Source: Gammaproteobacteria bacterium
GTDB taxonomy: Bacteria > Pseudomonadota > Gammaproteobacteria > Arenicellales > Poriferihabitantaceae
Assembly: GCA_026709505.1 (NCBI GenBank)
Contig: JAPOSW010000101.1
Coordinates: 17,542-65,123, forward strand
DNA length: 47,582 nucleotides
Direction of reading: 5' to 3'
Notes under the pieces: generated by a model
Told to the model about the DNA's origin: nothing
The model's database searches: none
Seen by the model: the letters and a program-made list of their open reading frames with translations, nothing else
Part shown: piece after piece, positions 8,655-16,528 of the stretch
Layout of the letters: the number at the start of each line of letters is the position of its first letter
Position numbering within the stretch: position 1 is the first letter of the stretch
Position numbers and translations under genes: made by a program

Positions 8655-8824
8655 TGACGGTGGCCGACCAGGTGGGCCTAACCCCCAATATCGTGGAAAA
8701 GGACTATGTGCTCGGTTGGTTGCTGGCCGCTGTGGACAACAGCCCTGTCCTGTCTCGATCATGGGTATTCAAAGGCGGCACCTGCCTGAAGAAATGCTAC
8801 CTTGTTACCATTATCTTGATTTAG
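8633..8824 (+). pseudogene. AbiEii-type nucleotidyltransferase toxin, 5' fragment
   Basis: From ATG 8633 the frame reads MVSKREIMTVADQVGLTPN, then VEKDYVLGWLLAAV and WVFKGGTCLKKCY, and stops at 8824 after 63 residues. VEKDYVL-x-W and FKGGT-x-L-x-K are the start of the AbiEii/DUF1814 nucleotidyltransferase domain. The catalytic Asp pair that would follow (around S-x-DID) is missing, so the toxin is dead. The break is followed within ~50 bp by the leader shared with the fic fragment at 5.7 kb, so insertion of the fic segment may have cut the gene. Confidence 0.8.
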
Positions 8825-8871
8825 TGGTACATCCCATGAAATCACGCGTCATAAAAACCGTAAAATAAACA

Positions 8872-8936
8872 CATATTCATGAAATAGCCGTTTTGCACGC
8901 GTTTTTCATGAGATATGCGCGTTTTTCATGGAATAT
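8872..8936 (+). promoter_or_regulatory. Repeated motif array upstream of fic (candidate operator)
   Basis: The motif GCGTTTTTCATG-(A/G)-(G/A)ATAT occurs twice in tandem with a 20-bp period (8899-8916 and 8919-8936). An inverted partial copy, ATATTCATGAAA, lies at ~8873-8884. The array ends just before the fic start. The decayed copy at 5721-5765 keeps the first inverted element and one GCGTTTTT unit. This is the layout expected of an operator for a self-regulating toxin-like gene; the binding protein is unknown. Confidence 0.45.
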
Positions 8937-8943
8937 AGATGAC

Positions 8944-10449
8944 ATGATCCAAAGAGCCTTGCCTGAGACTGGTGCACGTATAGTGGGCTATGCCTACTTG
9001 ATAAATCATCTTGGTCTTGACTCTCCTGCACCCATAATCCTGTCTGCCATCGGCAAAAAACATACAAAATATGAGACCGATGGCTGGCGTATATTTACAC
9101 CTCGTCATACTCCAGAAGATAGCTTGTATGGTCACCTTGCATTTGCACTTCGTTATGAAGGCATTGATCTTTCCGTTTTAAACGCATTGTTCCGGAAAAC
9201 ACCTCCAGCTGAAATTGAACAAATTGTCCAAGGCAAACCAACCGGCCGTTATACCAGGCGCATATGGTTCTTGTATGAATTTTTGACGGGTGAGACGCTG
9301 AACGTTTTAGATTTGACCAAGCGCGAATATGTTGACCTTGTTGATTCGAAGACTCAATATCCAGGACCATTACGCCCCTCCAAAAGACATCGTATCAATA
9401 ACAACCTTCCGGGGGTAAGAAACTTTTGCCCTCTTATCAGGCGCACAGAAAAACTTGACGCCTTGATAAAGCGGGACTTGTCTAAAGAAGTACTGGAAAA
9501 TATCAGCACTATCGACCCTGATGTGTTGATGCGTGCCTCCAGTTTCTTGTTACTGAAGGATTCAAAGGCATCATATGCCATTGAAGGCGAAACACCGCCG
9601 AATAACCGAGCAGAAAATTGGGGACAGATTATCGGTCAAGCAGGAAAGAGAGCATTGTCCAAGGCTGAATTTGAAAGGCTGCAAAAGGAAGTTATCGTTA
9701 ATAGCAGGTTTGTCCATATGGGCTATCGGTATGAAGGTGGTTTTATCGGTAGCCGTGACCGTTCAACACTCATGCCGATACCGAGTCATATTTCAGCAAA
9801 ACATCAAGATCTGGACACTCTTATGGAAGGCCTCATTCAAACAATTGAACTTCTCAGGAACAGTGATTTCCCACCCGTATTAGCGGCAACGCTTATCGCA
9901 TTTGGGTTTGTGTTTATTCACCCGCTTGAAGATGGAAATGGTCGTCTACACAGATACCTGTTACATCATGTATTAATTGACATGGGGTTTACTCCAGATG
10001 GATTGGTATTTCCCATATCAAGTGTAATCCTGAAACGCATCAAGGATTATGTCACAGTGCTAGAAGCTTATTCAAAACCACGCCTAGCTTTTATTGAATG
10101 GCGTCCCACCGTTAAGGGCAATGTTGAAGTTGTTAACGAAACAATTGACCTTTATCGCTATTTTGACGTAACACCTCAGTCTGAGTTTGTTTACGAATGT
10201 GTGCATGAGACCATCACCAAGCTACTTCCCAGTGAGATCAGGTATCTTCAGCAGTACGATGAAATGAAGACCTTTGTAAATGCTTACGTTGATATGCCTG
10301 ACCGTACAGCAGACCTGTTAGTACTTTTCCTGTATCAAAATGATGGAATACTTTCAAAGCGAGCTCGTAACAAGGAATTCCAAAACCTTTCAGATGAAGA
10401 AGTACAAGTGTTTGAAAACAAATTCAAGGAGGTTTTTGAAGGGCCATAG
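8944..10449 (+). CDS. Fic-family protein (putative AMP-transferase), class II
   Basis: A 501-residue Fic protein. The catalytic motif HPLEDGNGRLHR (~326-337) matches HPFx(D/E)GNGRxxR, with Leu in place of Phe. An N-terminal inhibitory-helix motif, SYAIEG (~210-215), matches (S/T)xxxE(G/N), so the enzyme is probably self-inhibited (class II). Fic proteins normally transfer AMP from ATP to a Ser, Thr or Tyr of a target. The first ~180 residues are an unassigned N-terminal domain and the C-terminal ~100 residues another. ATG 8944 is preferred over 8893 because the duplicate copy conserves it and the operator-like repeats lie upstream. No separate FicA antitoxin gene is adjacent. Confidence 0.9.
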   Translation: MIQRALPETGARIVGYAYLINHLGLDSPAPIILSAIGKKHTKYETDGWRIFTPRHTPEDSLYGHLAFALRYEGIDLSVLNALFRKTPPAEIEQIVQGKPTGRYTRRIWFLYEFLTGETLNVLDLTKREYVDLVDSKTQYPGPLRPSKRHRINNNLPGVRNFCPLIRRTEKLDALIKRDLSKEVLENISTIDPDVLMRASSFLLLKDSKASYAIEGETPPNNRAENWGQIIGQAGKRALSKAEFERLQKEVIVNSRFVHMGYRYEGGFIGSRDRSTLMPIPSHISAKHQDLDTLMEGLIQTIELLRNSDFPPVLAATLIAFGFVFIHPLEDGNGRLHRYLLHHVLIDMGFTPDGLVFPISSVILKRIKDYVTVLEAYSKPRLAFIEWRPTVKGNVEVVNETIDLYRYFDVTPQSEFVYECVHETITKLLPSEIRYLQQYDEMKTFVNAYVDMPDRTADLLVLFLYQNDGILSKRARNKEFQNLSDEEVQVFENKFKEVFEGP

Positions 10450-10877
10450 TTTCGTTTATTGGCTGATCGTAAAGGCACGGCATGAAAGAATTTATTGCGA
10501 TGTCGGAAGACCATCGCCGGCTCATTTGTATTGAAACAGGCGTATAACTGAATCTGCCCGGGATCGCAGTCAAAAAGGACTTTTGGATTCGTTGGACACT
10601 GGAAAAATTGTTCAATCTGCCCAAATGGATAAATATCAGACTTCTGGGTAACACCTCTTTATCCAAATGCTGGAATCTCTCCGAACACATCTTTGAACCA
10701 TTTTTCAGGACTGACAAGGCAAGGGATACGTCGTCTGGTCACATGGGATCGACCTTGTTCCATCGAAAATAAATACTGACCCCCATGGCGGTCAAATCAA
10801 TACTGCAACACGCCTTCTGAAGGACAGTGCGCAATCATGTGACTACTCAATCGACAGCCAGAGGGATAACATGTGGT
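10450..10877. other. Gap without a gene; possible IS-end remnant near 10755-10800
   Basis: No coding region is supported. Around 10755-10800 the minus strand shows repeated motifs (CAGTATTGATTTGACC, then GGTCAGTATTTATTTTC) that resemble the repeated terminal motifs of IS21-type elements. No transposase sequence accompanies them, so this is only a suggestion. Confidence 0.3.
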
Positions 10878-11480
10878 TTATCGATCGCGCTTGACCAGCT
10901 TCTTCCCTGTAATCATTGCAGTAACAAGGTTCTCGTGCTTCCATATCCTGTAAAAAAACATGATGCCGAGATGCATTACAAACAACACCAGGATTGCCCT
11001 GGCCCCATAATTGTGAAACCGTGTTGCAGTCCGGTTCGTCTCGGATGAAACCCAGGCAGCTAGCGGACCTTCAAAAAACAGCCCGTCATCAACAGACATC
11101 AGACCGGTTGTGAACTGCCAAGCCAAACAGAGCAAAATGGCAATAGTCGCCCAACCGCCCATTGGAGAATGCCCAAAACTACCACTCGGATATCTTTCAA
11201 AAAGGGTCCCAAGATAATCAACCATTGCCCGAGGGCCTGATACCAGAGCAGAAAACCGAACCGGATGCGGACCCATGAACCCAAGGATAACTCGAACCAG
11301 TAATAACCCGCCAGTGCAGTATCCGGCATAAAAATGCCATTGCATAACCGAGAAGGTGCGAAACTCCCCCAGCAGCCAGCCCATTATCACCGAAAAAGCC
11401 AGCAACCAGTGCCAAACCCGAATCGACACTCCCCAAACATGCTCATGGGTATAGCCTTCCGGTATCAATTTCATGTTCAT
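10878..11480 (-). CDS. Cytochrome b561-type membrane cytochrome
   Basis: A 200-residue protein with four hydrophobic helices and histidines placed for haem b ligation: RVWHWLLAF (helix 1), QWHFYAGY (helix 2), ATRFHNYGARAI (before helix 4) and FVMHLGIMFFYR (helix 4). This is the pattern of bacterial b561 / Ni-Fe hydrogenase-type cytochrome b subunits. It follows the class II cytochrome c gene by 135 bp on the same strand. Such pairs usually pass electrons between the quinone pool and the periplasmic cytochrome. The start is ATG at 11480 or 11474; no strong ribosome site separates them. Confidence 0.88.
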   Translation of the reverse strand: MNMKLIPEGYTHEHVWGVSIRVWHWLLAFSVIMGWLLGEFRTFSVMQWHFYAGYCTGGLLLVRVILGFMGPHPVRFSALVSGPRAMVDYLGTLFERYPSGSFGHSPMGGWATIAILLCLAWQFTTGLMSVDDGLFFEGPLAAWVSSETNRTATRFHNYGARAILVLFVMHLGIMFFYRIWKHENLVTAMITGKKLVKRDR

Positions 11481-11615
11481 TCTGGAAAGACTTCTAATGA
11501 AGGCAAAGACACTTCATCAAATCGGGAAAGATAAACCGATGCCTTTCTGAATATGGATTGCCGGCCATTTCAGGCACTGTCAACCCAATAGGGATACCCC
11601 ATACTTTGTCGATTG

Positions 11616-12083
11616 TTATTCTGCTCGGAAACTATCGTGACAACCCTTGCAGCTCTTGCCCAGGCCACCAACGGCTGATCGAAGCGCGTTCAGTCCATCC
11701 CCAGCAGATTCTGCAATTTGGGCTACAGCATTGGCATACGCCTCTTCTTCCTCTTCTGCTCCATCAGCATCAAGCCACCATTCGGGGAGTGTCCTGCTAA
11801 AATCCGGATAAGCCTCATAGTCTGATTCCTCAGGCCACATGCCACGATCGGTAGTATCCAGTTCAGCCTTTAGGCTGTTTGCTAGAGCACTGGCCCAATC
11901 AGCATCATACTCAATATCTCCTTTTGCCATGCCAAATAAAGGACCGGCATACCATGAGCGCAACACCATCACAGCCTGTCTGGCTTCAATCGCTTTTTTG
12001 ACTGGGTCTCTTTCAGCATGTGCGGTCGTACCAGAGACAATGACCATGGCCATGACCGGCAGTAGTATTAGGATATTTTTCAT
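11616..12083 (-). CDS. Class II cytochrome c (cytochrome c' / c-556 family), exported
   Basis: A 155-residue precursor with a signal peptide (MKNILILLPVMAMVIV..., cleavage after AHA at 23). Helices of a four-helix bundle follow, and a single C-terminal haem motif CKGCH (145-149) sits near the end as in class II cytochromes. AGGA lies 7 bases before the ATG. The mature protein is periplasmic. It should serve as redox partner of the b561 protein encoded just downstream. An acidic stretch (ADGAEEEEEAY) lies before the last helix. The axial ligand state (high-spin c' or low-spin c-556) is uncertain, although Met residues occur early in the mature protein. Confidence 0.9.
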   Translation of the reverse strand: MKNILILLPVMAMVIVSGTTAHAERDPVKKAIEARQAVMVLRSWYAGPLFGMAKGDIEYDADWASALANSLKAELDTTDRGMWPEESDYEAYPDFSRTLPEWWLDADGAEEEEEAYANAVAQIAESAGDGLNALRSAVGGLGKSCKGCHDSFRAE

Positions 12084-12681
12084 CTTTAAGTCCTGTTGCT
12101 ATGTTTGATTTCAGATATAGTGACTAGACCAACCACTAACAGCGGCACTCACCGCGCCCGGCAAGTTCACAGTTACATTATAAGGGACTTCCGCATGGCA
12201 ACGGGATAACGGAATACCCGATACTGGATCAGTTGGAAGCATCCAAAATCAGTCGCAATCTTCGGCATTTACAATGCAAATGCCCTGAATAAATTCGACG
12301 ATCATTCTGGCAGTGAATCGAATTCCATATCCAACATCATCAGTATAAGATCATGCTCGGTCCGCGTCTCATATTCCGATCATACCTAGGCCATAATCCC
12401 AAAAACGCCATTAAATGCGTCAACCTGTTCGAATTAGAAGTTCTTGGTTGCTTCATAACGAGCGATTCAAGGTGCAGCACTAATTGACAAAACAGAAATA
12501 TTGCAATATTCAATGGGTATCAATACAGATGATTGTGCCAGATATAATCATATCTCTTGCTTGAATATAACACTAAAAACGATTATTGAGTTTGGATCAC
12601 CACTGATAAAAACTGCCATGCCAATCAAGACGGTTCTGTGGCACTATCAGATAAAGTCATTCCGCACTTTACTGAGGATTA
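12084..12681. other. Gap without a recognised gene
   Basis: About 600 A/T-rich bases between the divergently placed cytochrome c gene and the small DUF5678-like gene. They must contain both promoters. A 64-codon frame at 12501-12695 has no recognisable domain and overlaps the start of the next gene, so it is left out. Confidence 0.6.
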
Positions 12682-12948
12682 ATGATGAGTATTAATAAGC
12701 AACAAAAGGAAGTAGACCAGAATTATGGAGCATTTAAGTTAATGCTTCCTGATTTGTTGAAGACTGATGCCAATCGCTATGCTCTCATGCATGACCAACA
12801 AATAGTAGCCTGTTTTGACACTAGTAGAGATGCAATGGAAGCCGTGAGAAAGCTTTTGCAGGCCAAGTATTTTTCTGTCCAGCTTGTGACAAATGAACCT
12901 GTTGATTTGGGGTATTTTTCTCGTGTCGGCATTCTCAGTGCAATTTAA
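12682..12948 (+). CDS. Small DUF5678-like protein
   Basis: An 88-residue protein. The layout YGAFKLMLPDLLKTDANRYA, then HDQQIVACFDTSRDAMEAV and a C-terminal FSVQLV...FSRVG follows the DUF5678 pattern (a short alpha/beta domain, F..LLPDLL-x-G-x-YV...VVG-x-FDT...A and an ending F-S-R). Function is unknown. In other genomes these are often followed by a gene for an aspartyl-protease-like protein; none follows here, so the gene may be a stranded half. GAGG lies 4 bases before the first ATG (12682) and 7 before the second (12685); the second fits spacing better. Confidence 0.65.
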   Translation: MMSINKQQKEVDQNYGAFKLMLPDLLKTDANRYALMHDQQIVACFDTSRDAMEAVRKLLQAKYFSVQLVTNEPVDLGYFSRVGILSAI

Positions 12949-13374
12949 TTCCTTCATTCCACTCTGAAAAAATGGAATAGAGGATATTTATTCCTACTCA
13001 ACGCGGTATAGACATTAGTTTATGCGCTCTAGTCAGGGGATAATCGCTTATATTCTCACCAGATTTACCCAACTCAGAGGACCATCCGGACAATGAGAAC
13101 AGAACGTCATAGACCGTCCACTCGACTGGAGGCTCACCGGTTTGATCTTGTCATGCATCTTGTTACTCGCGGCCCCATATGACGACGAATTCGAGTGTTC
13201 AGGATTCGCCTGCTTTAGTCATTGCCGACTTTATCGCGGCAGTTTTCACTGGATTTGCATGCCAGAAGCATGGCGGTTTACTCCGCACCGATAGCATGCA
13301 TGACAGTAGTCACAACCTGATCATATTAGAAGGTTTTTCAAGCTGAACTACTACCATGATCCCGGCAAACCAGA
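12949..13374. other. Gap without a recognised gene
   Basis: About 425 bases between convergent genes. A 55-codon frame from ATG 13179 to TGA 13346 exists but shows no domain and no clear ribosome site. Nothing else is supported. Confidence 0.5.
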
Positions 13375-14142
13375 TCATAGCTGGGGAGGCTGGACCTTGA
13401 TTGATGACCGGTCTTGAAGAAATCCCAGCCCGTATATGTATTCAAAACCGACTGCCACTCCACTCTTCGAAATACACTCCTGGAAGTTTTCCATGAACCT
13501 TGCGAATGATGCTTTACCGGTCAACGATTTCCGCCTGCCATGACGAATATTGGAAAAACCGCCGGCACGCAAGTCTCGCACCAGAGTCTGATAATCCGGA
13601 TAGAGAAAACTCATCCATTCCGCATCCACGATTGGACGGGCCAGGCCTGAGCGCAGCATGGCATCACCTAGATCATGCATGTCAATGAAACGGTGAACGT
13701 GCGGATAATCGTCAACCGGTGCCCAGGCCCTGACAATCTCATTCATCGTATCAGGACCAAAACTGGAGAACACGAACAGGCCTTCATTATTGAGGCGCGA
13801 ACTGGCTTGATCGAGCAATAACTGAAAATCACACCAAGCTGGCAGCAAGTTCAGAACGATTAGATCAAAGCTTTTCTCCGGCAGGCCGTGAAACAGGTCC
13901 AAACCATGATTCAGGCAATCATGAGCACTCTGCTTCGATAGCTTTGTAACCTTGGAAAAGTTCCATTGCCGATCAGCAAAGTCAACCACCAAAGCCTGAC
14001 CGCCTTGCCAGGATGAATCGTTAATTCTCGACTGGAGGCCTTCTCTGGCAGGTTCCAGGAACACTTCAATGCTGAAATCCGGACTAGCCCCCCCTCGATC
14101 AAGAATTCTGGAGATTACCTTGTGATCAAGGTCAGGATTCAT
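13375..14142 (-). CDS. BioC-like SAM-dependent methyltransferase
   Basis: A 255-residue class I methyltransferase fold resembling malonyl-ACP O-methyltransferase BioC: FDLIVLNLLPAWCDFQLLLD (strand 4 region), LNNEGLFVFSSFGPDTMNEI, FIDMHDLGDAMLRSGLARPI, then YPDYQTLVRDLRAGG. The SAM-binding loop is degenerate: the expected D-x-G-C-G-x-G is replaced around ALVVDFADRQW, so activity is uncertain. No other biotin gene is nearby. It follows ureidoglycolate lyase, overlapping its end by 11 bases if ATG 14142 is used; the frame is open to 14184. It may be a passenger at the end of the purine operon. Confidence 0.7.
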   Translation of the reverse strand: MNPDLDHKVISRILDRGGASPDFSIEVFLEPAREGLQSRINDSSWQGGQALVVDFADRQWNFSKVTKLSKQSAHDCLNHGLDLFHGLPEKSFDLIVLNLLPAWCDFQLLLDQASSRLNNEGLFVFSSFGPDTMNEIVRAWAPVDDYPHVHRFIDMHDLGDAMLRSGLARPIVDAEWMSFLYPDYQTLVRDLRAGGFSNIRHGRRKSLTGKASFARFMENFQECISKSGVAVGFEYIYGLGFLQDRSSIKVQPPQL

Positions 14143-14635
14143 GAACGGGACCAATCCATGCCTCGCCCTGAACCTCGACCTCATCGAGATTCCTCCCCGG
14201 CCCTCCCCGGTCTATGACCAGAAAATCCTGCGTACAACCCAGCGCGATATTGAAATGATGCCAGGTATTCCGATTAATGTTGACGCCCTGCCTGCCATTG
14301 GTCAGAAACAGCTCGAGATCCTCGGCCTTCAAAGATTCGCCCGCACTTCCAACCAATACCAGAAACGGGTTCCCGTCAAGCGGAATAAAGGCCTGGCTGC
14401 CCAACGGGTGCCGCTCCATGACTGTCACCCTGTGAGGCAATGACAACGGCTGGGTCCTGAAAACATTGCCAATGGGATAACCCCCTTTCCGTGACACGTC
14501 AATCCGAAACAGGTCATGATATCGGGTCGTCAACCCCTGGTTAATCATCATCGACTTGGCATTGGACGTCTCCACCACCTGGCCATAAGTGGCGAAGGCG
14601 GATTTGGTCAAGGCTTGGGGGGTCAACTTTGTCAT
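14132..14635 (-). CDS. allA: Ureidoglycolate lyase
   Basis: A 167-residue AllA-family enzyme that splits ureidoglycolate into glyoxylate and urea. Visible family features are the N-terminal LTPQALTKSAFATYGQVVE, the cupin-type strands VTVMERHPLGSQAFIPLDGN and PFLVLVGSAG, and the NINRNTWHHFNIALG segment carrying metal or active-site His residues. It lies 8 bp after the allantoicase stop on the same strand, matching consecutive pathway steps. Confidence 0.92.
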   Translation of the reverse strand: MTKLTPQALTKSAFATYGQVVETSNAKSMMINQGLTTRYHDLFRIDVSRKGGYPIGNVFRTQPLSLPHRVTVMERHPLGSQAFIPLDGNPFLVLVGSAGESLKAEDLELFLTNGRQGVNINRNTWHHFNIALGCTQDFLVIDRGGPGRNLDEVEVQGEAWIGPVHES

Positions 14636-14643
14636 GGTTTTTG

Positions 14644-15627
14644 CTAGCCGGCAACATCCGCCAGCAAGCGGAGCCGACTCACTCCGCCGTCCGGGTAGAT
14701 ATTGAGCCGGACATGCGTGATCGGACCAAGATCGACAATCTCTTCAGAGAACCGGTGTTCAGCATCTGCCTCAAGCTGCATTCTTGGCAATAATTCCGGC
14801 CAATCCTGCGAGCTGTCCTCTAGCGTATCCATGGCGACATTCGGGAAGCTTGCTCCCTGAATGCTGAAACTCTCCGGAAAATTGCCCTTGAAATGCGCGG
14901 TGTCGACGATCACTTCCCGAATCTCTCCCGCCCGGGCCAGGGATATCAGAACCCAGTCGTTGCCGGGCTCTCTGCGCCGCCTTGTCTCCCAGCCATCTCC
15001 CATGTTGATGCCCCTTCCCGGCATCAACAGGTTTCGTATCGACCCGAAATGCTCATCATTGCAGGCGAGTGCAACACCGCCGTTCAGGGATGCGGCAATA
15101 TCCACCAGTTGACCCCGGCCATATTGACTCCAGTCAATGCTCGGCTTTGCATACACCCGAAGTCTCGCTACCCCGCCATCCGGAAAAATGTTGAGTCGAA
15201 CATGAGTGTAGACAGCAGAGTCCTTGACGCGAGAAAAATATCGGGAATTGCCCTCCAGTGCAGTCATTGCCAGCAATTCCTTCCATTGCATGTCTTCAAG
15301 ATCATCACTCTCGGAATAACACCCCCCAATGGAGGCCGCCGGTGGATAGTTGCCCGTGAAATGCTCGGTGCTGATTTCGAAACCCTGCACTGCGCCGGGC
15401 TTGGCTAACTTGACAACACACCAGTCATGACCGAATTCCCGCTTTCTTCTCGATTCCCAGCCGTCCATCCATTTTCCATGGTCATCGTACTTGCCCTCGA
15501 TGAATACGGGCGGCTCGTCCTTGATCATCCTGTGCATGGGAGCAAAAAAATCGTCGCTGCAGACGATCGCCTTTGCACCCAGCCTGGCCGATGCAAGATT
15601 CACCCATCTGCGTTCGAATTCATCCAT
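14644..15627 (-). CDS. alc: Allantoicase
   Basis: Hydrolyses allantoate to ureidoglycolate and urea. The 327-residue protein is built of two repeated galactose-binding-like halves: DGWESRRKREFGHDWCVVKL...EISTEHFTGNYPP in the first, and DGWETRRRREPGNDWVLISL...VDTAHFKGNFPE in the second. Each ends with THVRLNI(F/Y)PDGGVARLR or its variant. This duplication is diagnostic of allantoicase. The start overlaps the allantoinase stop by 8 bases, indicating translational coupling. Confidence 0.95.
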   Translation of the reverse strand: MDEFERRWVNLASARLGAKAIVCSDDFFAPMHRMIKDEPPVFIEGKYDDHGKWMDGWESRRKREFGHDWCVVKLAKPGAVQGFEISTEHFTGNYPPAASIGGCYSESDDLEDMQWKELLAMTALEGNSRYFSRVKDSAVYTHVRLNIFPDGGVARLRVYAKPSIDWSQYGRGQLVDIAASLNGGVALACNDEHFGSIRNLLMPGRGINMGDGWETRRRREPGNDWVLISLARAGEIREVIVDTAHFKGNFPESFSIQGASFPNVAMDTLEDSSQDWPELLPRMQLEADAEHRFSEEIVDLGPITHVRLNIYPDGGVSRLRLLADVAG

Positions 15628-16528
15628 AGGGATAATGGCTCCTCCAATGCTCGGCTATGTCAATCCGGCGCGAAATCCAGACCCGGTCCTTCTCATGGAT
15701 ATAGTCCAGAAACCTCTCCAGAGCCCTGGCCCGGCCCGGACGCCCGACCAGTCGGCAATGCAGTCCGACTGACATCATTTTCGGCAATCGTTCTCCCTCC
15801 GCATAGAGATAGTCAAACGTGTCTTTCAGATAGCCAAAAAACTGCCCCCCCGAATTAAAGCCCTGTGCGGTTGCAAAGCGCATGTCATTGGCATCAAGCG
15901 TATAGGGCACCATCAATAATGGCTCGTCATGGTCGTCATTCCAGTATGGCAAGTCATCAGCATAGGTATCCGCGCTGTATATAAAACTGCCATGCTCGGC
16001 AGTCAATCGGAGAGTGTTGGGGCTGGAGCGCCCTAAATAGAAGCCGAGCGGACGTTGTCCGGTGACCTGTTCGTGAATCCTGATTGATGCATGCAGATGC
16101 TCGGTTTCTACCGCTTCGTCTACATGCTGATAGTCGATCCATCGATAGCCGTGACTGGCTATTTCCCAGCCCGCTTCGAGCATGGCATGTACCGCTTCGG
16201 GATTGCGTTCCAGTGCCATAGCCACGCCAAACACCGTTACCGGTATGTCCCTCTCGACAAACAAGCGATGCAATCGCCAGAATCCGGATCGCGACCCGTA
16301 TTCATAAATCGATTCCATGTTCATGTGGCGCATTCCCCGATAGCTTTGCGCTCCGACAATTTCCGAGAGAAACGCTTCAGAGCCATCATCGCCATGCAAA
16401 ATGCAGTTCTCGCCCCCCTCTTCATAATTCACGACAAACTGCACGGCAATTCGGGCATTGCCCGGCCATTGGGGGTCAGGCGGTTCAGGCCCATAACCCA
16501 CCAGATCACGCGGATACACCTCATTCAT
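15620..16528 (-). CDS. puuE: Allantoinase PuuE (polysaccharide-deacetylase-like)
   Basis: A 302-residue metal-independent allantoinase of the NodB/polysaccharide deacetylase fold, which opens allantoin to allantoate. It carries the PuuE landmarks YPRDLVGYG at the N-terminus, VNYEEGGENCILHGD, EYGSRSGFWRL, WEIASHGYRWIDY and PTTG-like GFYLGRSSPNT. It overlaps the urate hydroxylase stop by 4 bases (ATGA) and allantoicase by 8, so the three are one translational unit. It is unrelated to cyclic-amidohydrolase allantoinases. Confidence 0.95.
   Translation of the reverse strand: MNEVYPRDLVGYGPEPPDPQWPGNARIAVQFVVNYEEGGENCILHGDDGSEAFLSEIVGAQSYRGMRHMNMESIYEYGSRSGFWRLHRLFVERDIPVTVFGVAMALERNPEAVHAMLEAGWEIASHGYRWIDYQHVDEAVETEHLHASIRIHEQVTGQRPLGFYLGRSSPNTLRLTAEHGSFIYSADTYADDLPYWNDDHDEPLLMVPYTLDANDMRFATAQGFNSGGQFFGYLKDTFDYLYAEGERLPKMMSVGLHCRLVGRPGRARALERFLDYIHEKDRVWISRRIDIAEHWRSHYPYG

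Noticed and set aside
10755-10800. IS21-type element end
   Set aside because: Only short repeated motifs are present with no transposase or partner end, so it is mentioned only as a possibility in the gap entry.
13179-13346. 55-codon plus-strand frame
   Set aside because: No ribosome site, domain or neighbour supports it; length is within chance expectation.
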